Assembly: GCF_025377685.1 (NCBI RefSeq)
Contig: NZ_JACEHK010000013.1
Coordinates: forward strand, 55,837 to 119,836
DNA length: 64,000 nt
Origin: Anaerobacillus sp. CMMVII
Lineage (GTDB): Bacteria; Bacillota; Bacilli; Bacillales; Anaerobacillaceae
Direction of reading: 5' to 3'
The notes below the pieces were generated by a model. That model did no database searches and was not told the DNA's origin. It worked only from the letters and a program-made list of their open reading frames with translations. Of the stretch, positions 55,940 through 63,821 are shown one piece after another. Both the position numbers and the translations under genes were made by a program. The number at the start of each line of letters is the position of its first letter. The first letter of the stretch is position 1.

Positions 55940-56716
55940 ATGAGAACATTTTTATTGGTGGAGGACGAACGGATTTTAGCTAAAAACATCGCATTTTTCT
56001 TGGAGCGGGAAGGCTATCAGGTTGATATAGTTTATGATGGAGAGGCTGGATGGAAAGCTGTAGGCTCAAAAGCATATGATTTGATTTTGTTGGATTGGAC
56101 CATCCCGAAAAAGGACGGTTTAGAATTGTGTAAACAAATCCGAAAAGAGTCTAATGTGCCGATAATCATGATTACTGCTAAAGGTGAAATATTTGATAAG
56201 GTCATCGGATTAGAAGTAGGTGCAGATGATTATATTGTAAAGCCATTCGACCAACGGGAATTATTGGCTAGGATTCATGCTTTATTACGACGGAATGACA
56301 CGACACGTGCTGACCAACGTAGCGAACAGTGGCTACATTATGAGGGAATAAATTTGGACCGTGAAAAACTACTGATCAGTTTTAACAATCAAACGATTCC
56401 ACTTACTGCGAATGAGTATAAACTATTAGAAATTATGATCAAGAAACCAACGAATGTTTATTCAAGAGAATTTTTATATGAACAGGTCTGGGGAGGGATA
56501 CTAGCGTATAGTGAACGAACTGTTGATGTGACCATTAGTCGCTTGCGTAAAAAAATACTGGAGCTTACAGGTGAAAAATATTTTTATGCCATCAGAGGTA
56601 TGGGGTACAGATTTGTGGAAAGTCATGAAAATTCAATACCAATTGTGGTTAATTTACTCCTGTGTATTTATCTGTGTGACTCTTGTCGTATACATGGTTG
56701 TATCAAGAACGTATGA
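55940..56716 (+). CDS. OmpR-family response regulator
   Basis: The ATG at 55940 follows AGGGGGG. The receiver domain has the DE pair in VEDER, the phospho-acceptor Asp in LLDWTIPKKDG, Thr in MITAKG and Lys in IVKPFD. The winged-helix domain ends with GMGYRF. The visible frame then runs on for about 30 residues of membrane-like sequence that belongs to the kinase in another frame. One added A in GGAAAGTC would end the protein at VEKS with an ATGA overlap to the kinase, so the true end is probably near 56628. Confidence 0.9.
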   Translation: MRTFLLVEDERILAKNIAFFLEREGYQVDIVYDGEAGWKAVGSKAYDLILLDWTIPKKDGLELCKQIRKESNVPIIMITAKGEIFDKVIGLEVGADDYIVKPFDQRELLARIHALLRRNDTTRADQRSEQWLHYEGINLDREKLLISFNNQTIPLTANEYKLLEIMIKKPTNVYSREFLYEQVWGGILAYSERTVDVTISRLRKKILELTGEKYFYAIRGMGYRFVESHENSIPIVVNLLLCIYLCDSCRIHGCIKNV

Positions 56717-57983
56717 GCATCGTTTACAAGTAGGGTACGAGCAAGTCTCGATTACTCAAGGCACAACTATTCTTAATCAATTCAAAGAAACATATCCTTA
56801 TTCTCCTAATCGCAGTATTGGGTATCTTCGAACGTACAGTGAACAGATAAATAGTAGGTTGATCATGTTGGACGAAGAAAAAAAGGTGTATGTGGACAGT
56901 TTTAATCAACTTGTTCCAAATACAATTTTACATCTGACGATACTAAAAAAAGAAACTGTTCCTGGTTCAATTTTTTCAAACACAGAAGCATTCGGCTATG
57001 TTCAATATACATTACTTCCTTTTCAGACAGGAGAGAGTAAGGGATATCTTTTAATGGTTCAAGATGCAAACGAATTGTTTGCTGAGGTAACGTCTTTTCA
57101 GAGATGGATGATCCAAACGTTACTAATTGCAGTTTTTTCCTTCTTCATGATTTCCTATATTGTCTCAACTTGGTTCTCAAAACCCATCCGTCAAATTATT
57201 ACTCAACTAAAAAAAATCACCCCACAAAAAAGAGTCTTTTCAGTAAAACATCAGCGCCAAGACGAAGTTAAAGCATTAATTGATGCTATTAAAAATATGG
57301 TTGAAGAATTAAATTTATATGATGATAGACAAAGACGATTTTTGAGTACTTCATCACATGAACTTAAAACGCCTTTAACCACCATGCAGCTAATCGTGGA
57401 GAATTTACCCTATGTACGCGAGCAAGAAGCATTATATGGTGAATTTGTACAAGACCTTGCCTTCCAAGTTAAAAAAATGCAACGCCTAGTTGACCAATTA
57501 CTAAGGATTAATTCTATTTGGGACGATAAATGCAATAAAGAATTGATAAATATACATGATATACAAGAACATCTCCTAGATTCCTTTCAATATATAGCCC
57601 TTGGAAATGAAATCGAGTTAAAATTTGACCTTGAACCTCTCGAATTTTATGTCGATCGTGAATTATTTTATCGCGCACTTGAAAACCTCGTTTCAAATGC
57701 GATTCGATATTCACCAAAAGGGAGGCAAGTAAAAATCACTTCGAAACGTGAAAAAGGATGGAATAAGATTAGTATATGTGACCATGGAATAGGTATAGGA
57801 ACAGAAGATCTCCCTCATATTTTTGAACTGTTTTTCCGGTCGAATGATGCAACGGAATGGAATCAAGATGGTACAGGTTTAGGGTTAACGATCGTTAAGC
57901 AAATAGTGGATTTGCATAATGGGAGGATAGAAGTTTATTCTTTGAAAAATCAGGGGACGTGTATCAATTTGTTTTTTAACTAG
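56625..57983 (+). CDS. sensor histidine kinase
   Basis: 452 residues from the ATG inside TCATGA. It has a transmembrane helix near 8-27, an extracytoplasmic sensor part, a second helix near 165-185 and a HAMP-like linker. The phospho-acceptor His is in STSSHELKTPLTTM. The ATPase has NLVSNAIRYS (N box), DHGIGIG (G1), FELFFRS (F box) and GTGLGLTIVKQIV (G2). It is the cognate kinase of the regulator before it. A GerMN lipoprotein follows, so the target may be envelope- or spore-related; this is inference. Confidence 0.92.
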   Translation: MKIQYQLWLIYSCVFICVTLVVYMVVSRTYEHRLQVGYEQVSITQGTTILNQFKETYPYSPNRSIGYLRTYSEQINSRLIMLDEEKKVYVDSFNQLVPNTILHLTILKKETVPGSIFSNTEAFGYVQYTLLPFQTGESKGYLLMVQDANELFAEVTSFQRWMIQTLLIAVFSFFMISYIVSTWFSKPIRQIITQLKKITPQKRVFSVKHQRQDEVKALIDAIKNMVEELNLYDDRQRRFLSTSSHELKTPLTTMQLIVENLPYVREQEALYGEFVQDLAFQVKKMQRLVDQLLRINSIWDDKCNKELINIHDIQEHLLDSFQYIALGNEIELKFDLEPLEFYVDRELFYRALENLVSNAIRYSPKGRQVKITSKREKGWNKISICDHGIGIGTEDLPHIFELFFRSNDATEWNQDGTGLGLTIVKQIVDLHNGRIEVYSLKNQGTCINLFFN

Positions 57984-58168
57984 GCTGTTAACGGTGAAAT
58001 ATGGTTTATTAAATGATTTATTTTCCATAAGGCCACTATGTTAACGAAAAAATTCTTTAAGTAACAAAAATGTTACATTCAATAAACTTTCATGATACAA
58101 ATCGAAACTATAGTATAAGTAGGATAGCTTATAGCTAATCTATACATCTTACAAGGGGGTTATTATAA

Positions 58169-59128
58169 GTGAAAAAATTAATTTCCTACCTACTAATTAC
58201 TCTATTATCTAGTCTTTTGTTACTATCGGCTTGCGTGCAGGAAATTCCTGCTCCAGATCCTGATGTAAAGGATCCAGTAGAGGAAAATCCAGGTCAAGAC
58301 TCGGATAACGTACCAGAACCTGAAGTAGAGGAACCAATTGACGAAGGGAATTTGTCTCCAACACCTGAAGAAAAATACGAAGCTCATCAAATTGTACTCT
58401 ATTTTTCAGATAATGATTTAATGGGGACTTATCGAGTTGAAAAAGAAATAGTTGTTAGGGAAGGCGATCAAATCGAAAAGGCTGCACTTGAAGCTTGGTT
58501 AAAGGGACCTGATCACGATGAGTTAATGGGATTAATCAACTCAAAAGTTATTATTGAATATATAGAAAATTTTGGTGGAGTTGCTCATGTTAGTTTTTCA
58601 AAAGAGATAACAGAACTGAATTTAGGCTCAAGTGGGGAATTATTGTTTGCTGAACAGCTAGCGATGCTCATGCAACAATTTGGATTTGAGCAAACACAAA
58701 TTTTAGTCGAAGGAAGAGTCGGTGAAAGCTTACTAGGACATCTTTATACAGGCGAACCAATTGCCGCCAATGACCCTGAGAGCTACTTATGGGTAGACGA
58801 AAAAATTTCTCGAGAGATTGTATTACAGAACGTCGCTTTCCGTATTTTTGAACCTAGCCCAGGAGCCGAAGTGAAAGATCGCATAGTAGTAAGGGGATTA
58901 GCTAGAGTTTATGAAGGGACTATCATGTACGAATTTGAGGATGGTCACTTTATTTTAGCAGAAGGTTTTACAACTGCTAGTGAGGGTGCCCCAGGCTGGG
59001 GAGAATTTGAGATTATCATTGAGTTAGACGAAGTGTCTAAATATTCAGGAACGGTCATTCTCTATGAAGAAAGTGCCAATGACGGATCAAGAAGGCATGA
59101 ACTAAAAATACCAGTGAAGGTAAAATAA
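58169..59128 (+). CDS. GerMN/Gmad2-domain lipoprotein
   Basis: 319 residues behind AAGGGGG. A lipoprotein signal (SLLLLSAC) is followed by an acidic proline-rich linker (about 25-75). The GerMN domain is roughly residues 80-200 (YFSDNDLMGTYRVEKEI, VHVSFSKEI-like strand). The Gmad2 immunoglobulin-like domain is about 220-315 with FEPSPGAEV and the final GTVILYEESANDGSR. This two-domain lipoprotein is common in spore formers; GerMN is known from the GerM germination protein. Confidence 0.9.
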   Translation: MKKLISYLLITLLSSLLLLSACVQEIPAPDPDVKDPVEENPGQDSDNVPEPEVEEPIDEGNLSPTPEEKYEAHQIVLYFSDNDLMGTYRVEKEIVVREGDQIEKAALEAWLKGPDHDELMGLINSKVIIEYIENFGGVAHVSFSKEITELNLGSSGELLFAEQLAMLMQQFGFEQTQILVEGRVGESLLGHLYTGEPIAANDPESYLWVDEKISREIVLQNVAFRIFEPSPGAEVKDRIVVRGLARVYEGTIMYEFEDGHFILAEGFTTASEGAPGWGEFEIIIELDEVSKYSGTVILYEESANDGSRRHELKIPVKVK

Positions 59129-59142
59129 ATTAGGGAATGAGG

Positions 59143-59215
59143 GGGTCTTTTTTGGGGTCTGACCCTCACTGCGTTAAAGCTTTAAATCACTGGGGGTCAG
59201 ACCCCAAAAAAGACC
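59143..59215. repeat. main palindromic repeat, copy 15, with extended arms
   Basis: The normal unit (59154-59205) is extended by GGTCTTTTTT on the left and AAAAAAGACC on the right, giving one palindrome of about 73 bases. It lies 14 bases behind the GerMN stop. Confidence 0.9.
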
Positions 59216-59230
59216 AAAAACACAAAAAAA

Positions 59231-59273
59231 CAAAAAGAAACTGCTCCTAATCATTAGGAACAGTTTCTTTTTG
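59231..59273 (-). terminator. terminator of the SRP RNA (also usable from the + strand)
   Basis: A 20-bp stem (CAAAAAGAAACTG... against ...CAGTTTCTTTTTG, one mismatch) with a 3-base loop. On the lower strand it ends in TTTTTG and more T; it follows the 3' end of the SRP RNA. Confidence 0.85.
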
Positions 59274-59286
59274 TTGATTTATGTAA

Positions 59287-59554
59287 ATCGCAAACCTAGG
59301 TACGAACTAATCATCCTTGCGTTACTCCTTCAACGACTCAGAAAAAGTGGCCCTTTACACAAGAAAAGTGTCCTCCTTATGGCTGCTTCCTTCCGGATCT
59401 GACCCGTTCGTAGGTTTTTCTTTGTAAAAGATTTTTTCGTCAACATCACATCCAAAGTACTGACCAAACATGATTAGACCTTCTCTAGGAATTCGACCCT
59501 GCTATAGCGGATTGCAGGTTACAAGGCGCCGCTACTTCCCCGTCTATTACGATG
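59287..59554 (-). ncRNA. ffs: signal recognition particle RNA (Bacillus-type large SRP RNA)
   Basis: On the lower strand the sequence runs CGGGGAAGTAGCGG, CAATCCGCTATAGCAGGG and TCGAATTCC, as in the Alu domain of Bacillus SRP RNA, and later GGTCAGATCCGGAAGGAAGCAGCC, the conserved Ffh-binding loop (given in pieces). The ends ATCGTAA and TTTGCGAT pair as the closing helix, giving about 268 nt, the usual length in bacilli. Confidence 0.93.
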
Positions 59555-59803
59555 TCTTTCAATGAATAATTAAATTTTACTATGAATTATAACCATTGTA
59601 CATATTAAACAGTTGGTATTAGAGGGTAATCTTACCTTCAAAACGCTCCATAGGAAGAAAATCTTCATCAGTTGAGTTCTAAAAGTCTTGGACATATCAA
59701 TTTTAGTTTTAACCTTACTCACTATGCCAAATCATTTAAACCCCAGAATGGTAATTATTGTGGCAGAATTGGGCACATTAAGAAAAAATATGGGGAGGTA
59801 AAC

Positions 59804-60460
59804 ATGAAGAAATTACTATTACTCACAACTTGTGTTGGTTTTATTTTAACTGGCTGTGGTATTGAGAATTTAACTAAAACTCCTAGTGTTGAGGAGTTCG
59901 CCGACCATAATCGAGAAAATGTAACTATCAAGAAAAGTAATCATGCAGATGAAGCGATCCTTGATGAGATGGTTGAAGTACCTATCGGAGGAGTTATCGA
60001 AACAGAAGCTGGCAGATTTACTTTGGTTAGAAAAACAGAAGTGAATGAATGGTTTTATTCAGGTCCATTAAAAGTAACAATTCCAAAAGTGAAAGTGGTT
60101 CATGCTTTTCCTGAAAATGAGTTGCAAACAAAAATGAACTCGGATGAATTTAGTTACGTAACTGTCGCGCTAGATATTGAAAATCTTAGTGACGAGGAAA
60201 TTGCCTGGTTCCCTGAGCAAGCTAGTTTGATTTTAAATACGGGAGAAGAGGTTGAGGTTGCCGATCTATTTTTAAGCGATAATTTAGGCGGCACTCTCAT
60301 AGAAGGTATGATTAAAACCGGATCGCTAGTTTTTGTCATCGATCGAGGAGATGCAGCAGATATCGAATGGATCAGACTACGAATTAATGGCCCATTAGAT
60401 CAAAATGATATTCAAGTTGGTGCAAACTTAGATATTCGAATTGACTTATATTCACTATAA
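59804..60460 (+). CDS. lipoprotein of unknown function
   Basis: 218 residues from the ATG behind GGGGAGG; a longer upstream frame crosses non-coding sequence. The signal has LTGCG as the lipobox. The rest is acidic and beta-rich with a YVTVALDIENLSDEEI strand, reminiscent of DUF4352-type immunoglobulin-like lipoproteins. I do not assign a function. It stands alone between the SRP RNA and an IS insertion. Confidence 0.7.
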   Translation: MKKLLLLTTCVGFILTGCGIENLTKTPSVEEFADHNRENVTIKKSNHADEAILDEMVEVPIGGVIETEAGRFTLVRKTEVNEWFYSGPLKVTIPKVKVVHAFPENELQTKMNSDEFSYVTVALDIENLSDEEIAWFPEQASLILNTGEEVEVADLFLSDNLGGTLIEGMIKTGSLVFVIDRGDAADIEWIRLRINGPLDQNDIQVGANLDIRIDLYSL

Positions 60461-60563
60461 TTTCCTTGGGTCTCCTCAACGAAAGTCCACTTCGAGGATA
60501 TATCTATCGAAAAGGGATCATTCCAATAAAATTGAATGATCCAGGTGAGACGTATTTACCTAG

Positions 60564-60609
60564 CTGACCCTCAATACGTTAATCCTTTAACGCGTTGGGG
60601 GTCAGACCC
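60564..60609. repeat. main palindromic repeat, copy 16, interrupted by an IS element
   Basis: A diverged left arm (CTGACCCTC), a core ACGTTAATCCTTTAACGCG and the right arm GGGGGTCAGACCC, cut by IS copy 3. The rest of the arm continues at 62194 with a 12-bp duplication. Confidence 0.82.
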
Positions 60610-62193
60610 AATGTCATCAAGTTAGTGTTACAGAAATTTACAAATAGTATTTCTCTAGAAATAGAACGGTATATTTGTTTCTATTTCGGTAATTAAATTA
60701 CTAAAAAAGACAATAGGATGCCCGGGCGATGATAATTAATTTTTTTCATCTCCCTGGCTTTTATTTTTTAGTTATTTCTTAGTTAGATGCAAGTCTTTCT
60801 GTTCATACAATTCTTATTCGCTTTTAAGCTTTTTCGACGAATGAATTTCCTTCCAGGCCTTTTGGGGACCTTGTTTCGAATAATTTCTCCCAATATCTTT
60901 CGATACATTACTAACCGTAATTCCTCAAACTTTTCTAGAAGTATTTCTAGTAATTTGTCCTTGATTTTCCCAATTAGAATGTTGATATTTACAGTATATT
61001 GATGCTTGAGCTTCTTAGTCGAATGTTCTATTGCTATTAACTCATCTGCCTCTTGTTTAACCAATGAGACCATATTTGCTAGAAACATTGAAGCATAAAA
61101 ATCTTGTTCAATAGTATCCTGGGAATCTCCTGTGAATTTCTGTATTTCTAGCTTGTTCTTTAACTCATCGTATTTAACTTCAATCCCCCATCGTTTAAAA
61201 TATAGTGACTTAAATTGTTTTACATCTATCGATGTGTCCATTAAATTAGTTACTAAAATTTCTTCGATTCCTGAATCCAACTCAAACTTTATGACCCTTA
61301 AAGTAATCTCCCTTCCTTGTTTCTCAAACCTAATGGTTTGATCGGATAATGATGAGTCTATCTTATTTTTGTAATACTTATTAGGAATTCTAATGACGAA
61401 TTTGGTGTTTACACTCATCAAATAAAAGAAAAAATCAATGGAAGGATATCCACGATCAAAGAGAAGTAAATCGTTTTTAAATCCACTATCTCTTAACATT
61501 TCTATCAATTGTATAGCCACTTCTCGTTCTGGTGCTGTACATTTTGTAATTAATGCTTTAACTATTATGTTATTTTCGATATCATATATACAGGATGTCA
61601 TTCCTCGTGCAAGCTCGACCGACGTGCCTTTCGCTGAGTTATAGACATCCCTTAATTTTTTTGAGTTATTTATCTCTAAAATAGCAGCGTCTATTGCACA
61701 TAATCGATATCCCATATAGGTTTTATGTCCTCCCTGTTCATAAAACCAATCCGCTATCATATTGAATAAATACATAAATGCCTCAGGCTTAATCTTCCTT
61801 CTTGCCGCTGAAAAACCTTGCTTGCTTATTGCAACCTTCTCCTTATCAATTACTTCGAAGAAGTTGTCCAACTCATATTGAAGGCTTTTCCTAACGAAAT
61901 TTAACATAAACAGGATCGTAGTCTTGAAACTTAACTTGTTTTTCCCCTCACGAGTAAAATAACCCGGTTTAGCCCTTGCTTCACACATGAAAATAAAATC
62001 ATCCAACACTTCCTGAGTTAATTTAACCGCTTCTAAAAACCTACTTTTTCGCAAAAAAATCACCACTTAATCGAAAGATATACCTAGTAATTGGTATTCA
62101 AATCGATTATTGTGGTGATTTTAAAAAGTCAAGAGAACATAATGTTTTATTTTTAATCCCTTACATTTTTTGTAAAGTTAAGTTAATGACATT
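60610..62193 (-). mobile_element. IS4-family element, copy 3 (full length)
   Basis: 1584 bp, exactly the length of copy 2, in the opposite orientation. The ends AATGTCATCAAGTTAG and TTAAGTTAATGACATT are inverted repeats. Both sides carry GGGGTCAGACCC (60598-60609 and 62194-62205), a 12-bp target duplication within the palindromic repeat. Confidence 0.93.
60783..62066 (-). CDS. IS4-family transposase, full length
   Basis: 427 residues. The sequence equals copy 1 over its whole shared length and has the intact C-terminal tail, so copies 1 and 3 are recent relatives. DDE and YREK residues are present as described for the other copies. Confidence 0.93.
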   Translation of the reverse strand: MVIFLRKSRFLEAVKLTQEVLDDFIFMCEARAKPGYFTREGKNKLSFKTTILFMLNFVRKSLQYELDNFFEVIDKEKVAISKQGFSAARRKIKPEAFMYLFNMIADWFYEQGGHKTYMGYRLCAIDAAILEINNSKKLRDVYNSAKGTSVELARGMTSCIYDIENNIIVKALITKCTAPEREVAIQLIEMLRDSGFKNDLLLFDRGYPSIDFFFYLMSVNTKFVIRIPNKYYKNKIDSSLSDQTIRFEKQGREITLRVIKFELDSGIEEILVTNLMDTSIDVKQFKSLYFKRWGIEVKYDELKNKLEIQKFTGDSQDTIEQDFYASMFLANMVSLVKQEADELIAIEHSTKKLKHQYTVNINILIGKIKDKLLEILLEKFEELRLVMYRKILGEIIRNKVPKRPGRKFIRRKSLKANKNCMNRKTCI

Positions 62194-62207
62194 GGGGTCA
62201 GACCCCC

Positions 62208-62447
62208 TTAAGAGTTCTTAATCCCATCCAAGTATTCCACGACCTTTTGCTGGAGCTCGGCGACTGATTTACCGGTAATGTTTTTTCCGTTTATAAGTGC
62301 AAATGGGTGTACTAAGCATTGACCACAATAGTTTAGACACAGATCATCTGCGACTATGACATTTTCGAGTTGTTTTAAATAATTGATCAAATCGTTTAAC
62401 TCGCCTTTAAAGTTATGGGGGCAAAATTTTATCTTTACTGTCATCAT
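62208..62447 (-). CDS. DUF1450 family protein (YuzB-like)
   Basis: 79 residues from the first ATG of MMTVKIKFCPHN, which follows CGAGGTG; the longer frame upstream lacks a signal. The cysteines CPHN and CLNYCGQCLVHPFALINGK form the DUF1450 pattern and suggest metal or thiol chemistry, with the redox-like fold of thioredoxin-type small proteins. The function is unknown. Confidence 0.88.
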   Translation of the reverse strand: MMTVKIKFCPHNFKGELNDLINYLKQLENVIVADDLCLNYCGQCLVHPFALINGKNITGKSVAELQQKVVEYLDGIKNS

Positions 62448-62599
62448 GAAATCACCTCGAAAACTATATATTGTGATTATAGAGTGCAAGAAAATAAGTT
62501 TGCAAGAATACAAGTGAAAGCTATAACGTTTTAGCGTGATAAATTATCTTGTCCTATCCACCGAGAATACTTTATTTGTTTACAGAGTTTAAGCGTTTA

Positions 62600-62613
62600 T
62601 GTAAGCGCTTGCG
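62600..62613 (+). promoter_or_regulatory. cre-like site (CcpA) upstream of hppD
   Basis: TGTAAGCGCTTGCG agrees with TGWAANCGNTNWCA except for the final base. It lies about 70 bases before the hppD start, so catabolite repression of tyrosine breakdown is possible. Confidence 0.45.
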
Positions 62614-62684
62614 TTGGATTATTTAGAATATTAATATTATTTAAAAGGTGTAAATAGTATAAATTATTAAAGGGGGATAAAAGT

Positions 62685-63800
62685 ATGACACAAGAAGTAA
62701 CCAATACAAGTAACAAGGAGAACAGCTTTGAAGTAGAAAGTTTTCATCATATGGAGATTTATACAGGAAATGCGAAGCAATCTGCTTATTTTTTCTGTAA
62801 TGCTTTTGGGTTTCAAATTAAGGCGTATCGAGGACTTGAAACAGGGTGTCGTGATCGAGTTTCCTACGTACTTGAACAGGGAGACATTCGCTTAGTCATT
62901 ACAGGTTCATTGTCAGACCAAACGGATATTTCTTCTTTTGTGAAGTTGCATGGTGATGGTGGTAAGGATATTGCCTTAAAGGTTGCTAATGTTGATGAAG
63001 CCTACCACGGAGCCATTGCTCGTGGTGGTATAGCAATTCAACCACCGTGGACGGAAAGTGATGAATATGGCTCGGTAAAAAAAGCGATTATTGGAACATA
63101 CGGAGACACAATTCATACCTTACTCGAAGTACAAGACTATCAAGGTGCTTTTTTGCCAGGGTTTCAAGCATACGAAGGCACGAACCATTCAACTACCACT
63201 GGTCTAATAGGAATTGACCATGTCGTAGGGAACGTTGAAAGTATGGAAGAATGGACAACGTACTATGAAAAGGTATTTGGTTTTACAGTTTTAAAACATT
63301 TTGACGATGATGACATTTCTACAGAATACTCAGCTCTTATGTCTAAAGTTATGATGAATGGAACTGGAAGAATTAAGTTTCCGATTAACGAACCAGCAGA
63401 AGGAAAACGAAAGTCACAAATTCAGGAATATTTAGATTTTTATAATGGCCCTGGTGTTCAACATATGGCCCTGTTAACAAATGACATAATCTCAACAATT
63501 AAAGCACTAAGAGAGAATGGAGTTGAATTTCTCCCTACACCTGAAACATATTATGAGGATTTAAGTGCGAGAGTAGGAGACATCGATGAGGATGTTAAAA
63601 AGCTAAAAGAGCTTAGTATATTAGTAGACAGAGACGATGAGGGATACCTCTTACAAATTTTTACGAAACCGATTGTCGACCGTCCTACCCTATTTATTGA
63701 GATTATCCAAAGAAAAGGTGCGAGAGGGTTTGGAGAAGGAAACTTTAAGGCGTTGTTTGAATCGATTGAGCGTGAACAAGAACGTCGCGGGAACATATAA
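62685..63800 (+). CDS. hppD: 4-hydroxyphenylpyruvate dioxygenase
   Basis: 371 residues behind AAGGGGG. Two vicinal oxygen chelate halves are seen. The iron ligands are His in GIDHVVGNV, His in VQHMAL and Glu in LFIEIIQRKG; the C-terminal GARGFGEGNFKALFES is the product-site helix. The enzyme turns 4-hydroxyphenylpyruvate into homogentisate in tyrosine degradation. The next gene starts 21 bases downstream and is likely co-transcribed. Confidence 0.96.
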   Translation: MTQEVTNTSNKENSFEVESFHHMEIYTGNAKQSAYFFCNAFGFQIKAYRGLETGCRDRVSYVLEQGDIRLVITGSLSDQTDISSFVKLHGDGGKDIALKVANVDEAYHGAIARGGIAIQPPWTESDEYGSVKKAIIGTYGDTIHTLLEVQDYQGAFLPGFQAYEGTNHSTTTGLIGIDHVVGNVESMEEWTTYYEKVFGFTVLKHFDDDDISTEYSALMSKVMMNGTGRIKFPINEPAEGKRKSQIQEYLDFYNGPGVQHMALLTNDIISTIKALRENGVEFLPTPETYYEDLSARVGDIDEDVKKLKELSILVDRDDEGYLLQIFTKPIVDRPTLFIEIIQRKGARGFGEGNFKALFESIEREQERRGNI

Positions 63801-63821
63801 GAGGGAAAAGGAGTGTCTACG

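Noticed and set aside
4321..59215. Repeated palindromes as a CRISPR array
   Set aside because: The copies are kilobases apart, carry no regular spacers and no cas genes are nearby.
60479..60540. Fifth copy of the second repeat family
   Set aside because: CGAAAGTCCACTT and GGATCATTCC resemble it, but the right end is missing and the match is too weak to list.
29943..62193. A composite transposon bounded by IS copies 1/2 and 3 (about 30 kb)
   Set aside because: Each copy has its own matching 12-bp duplication, so each arrived alone; the genes between are ordinary chromosomal types.
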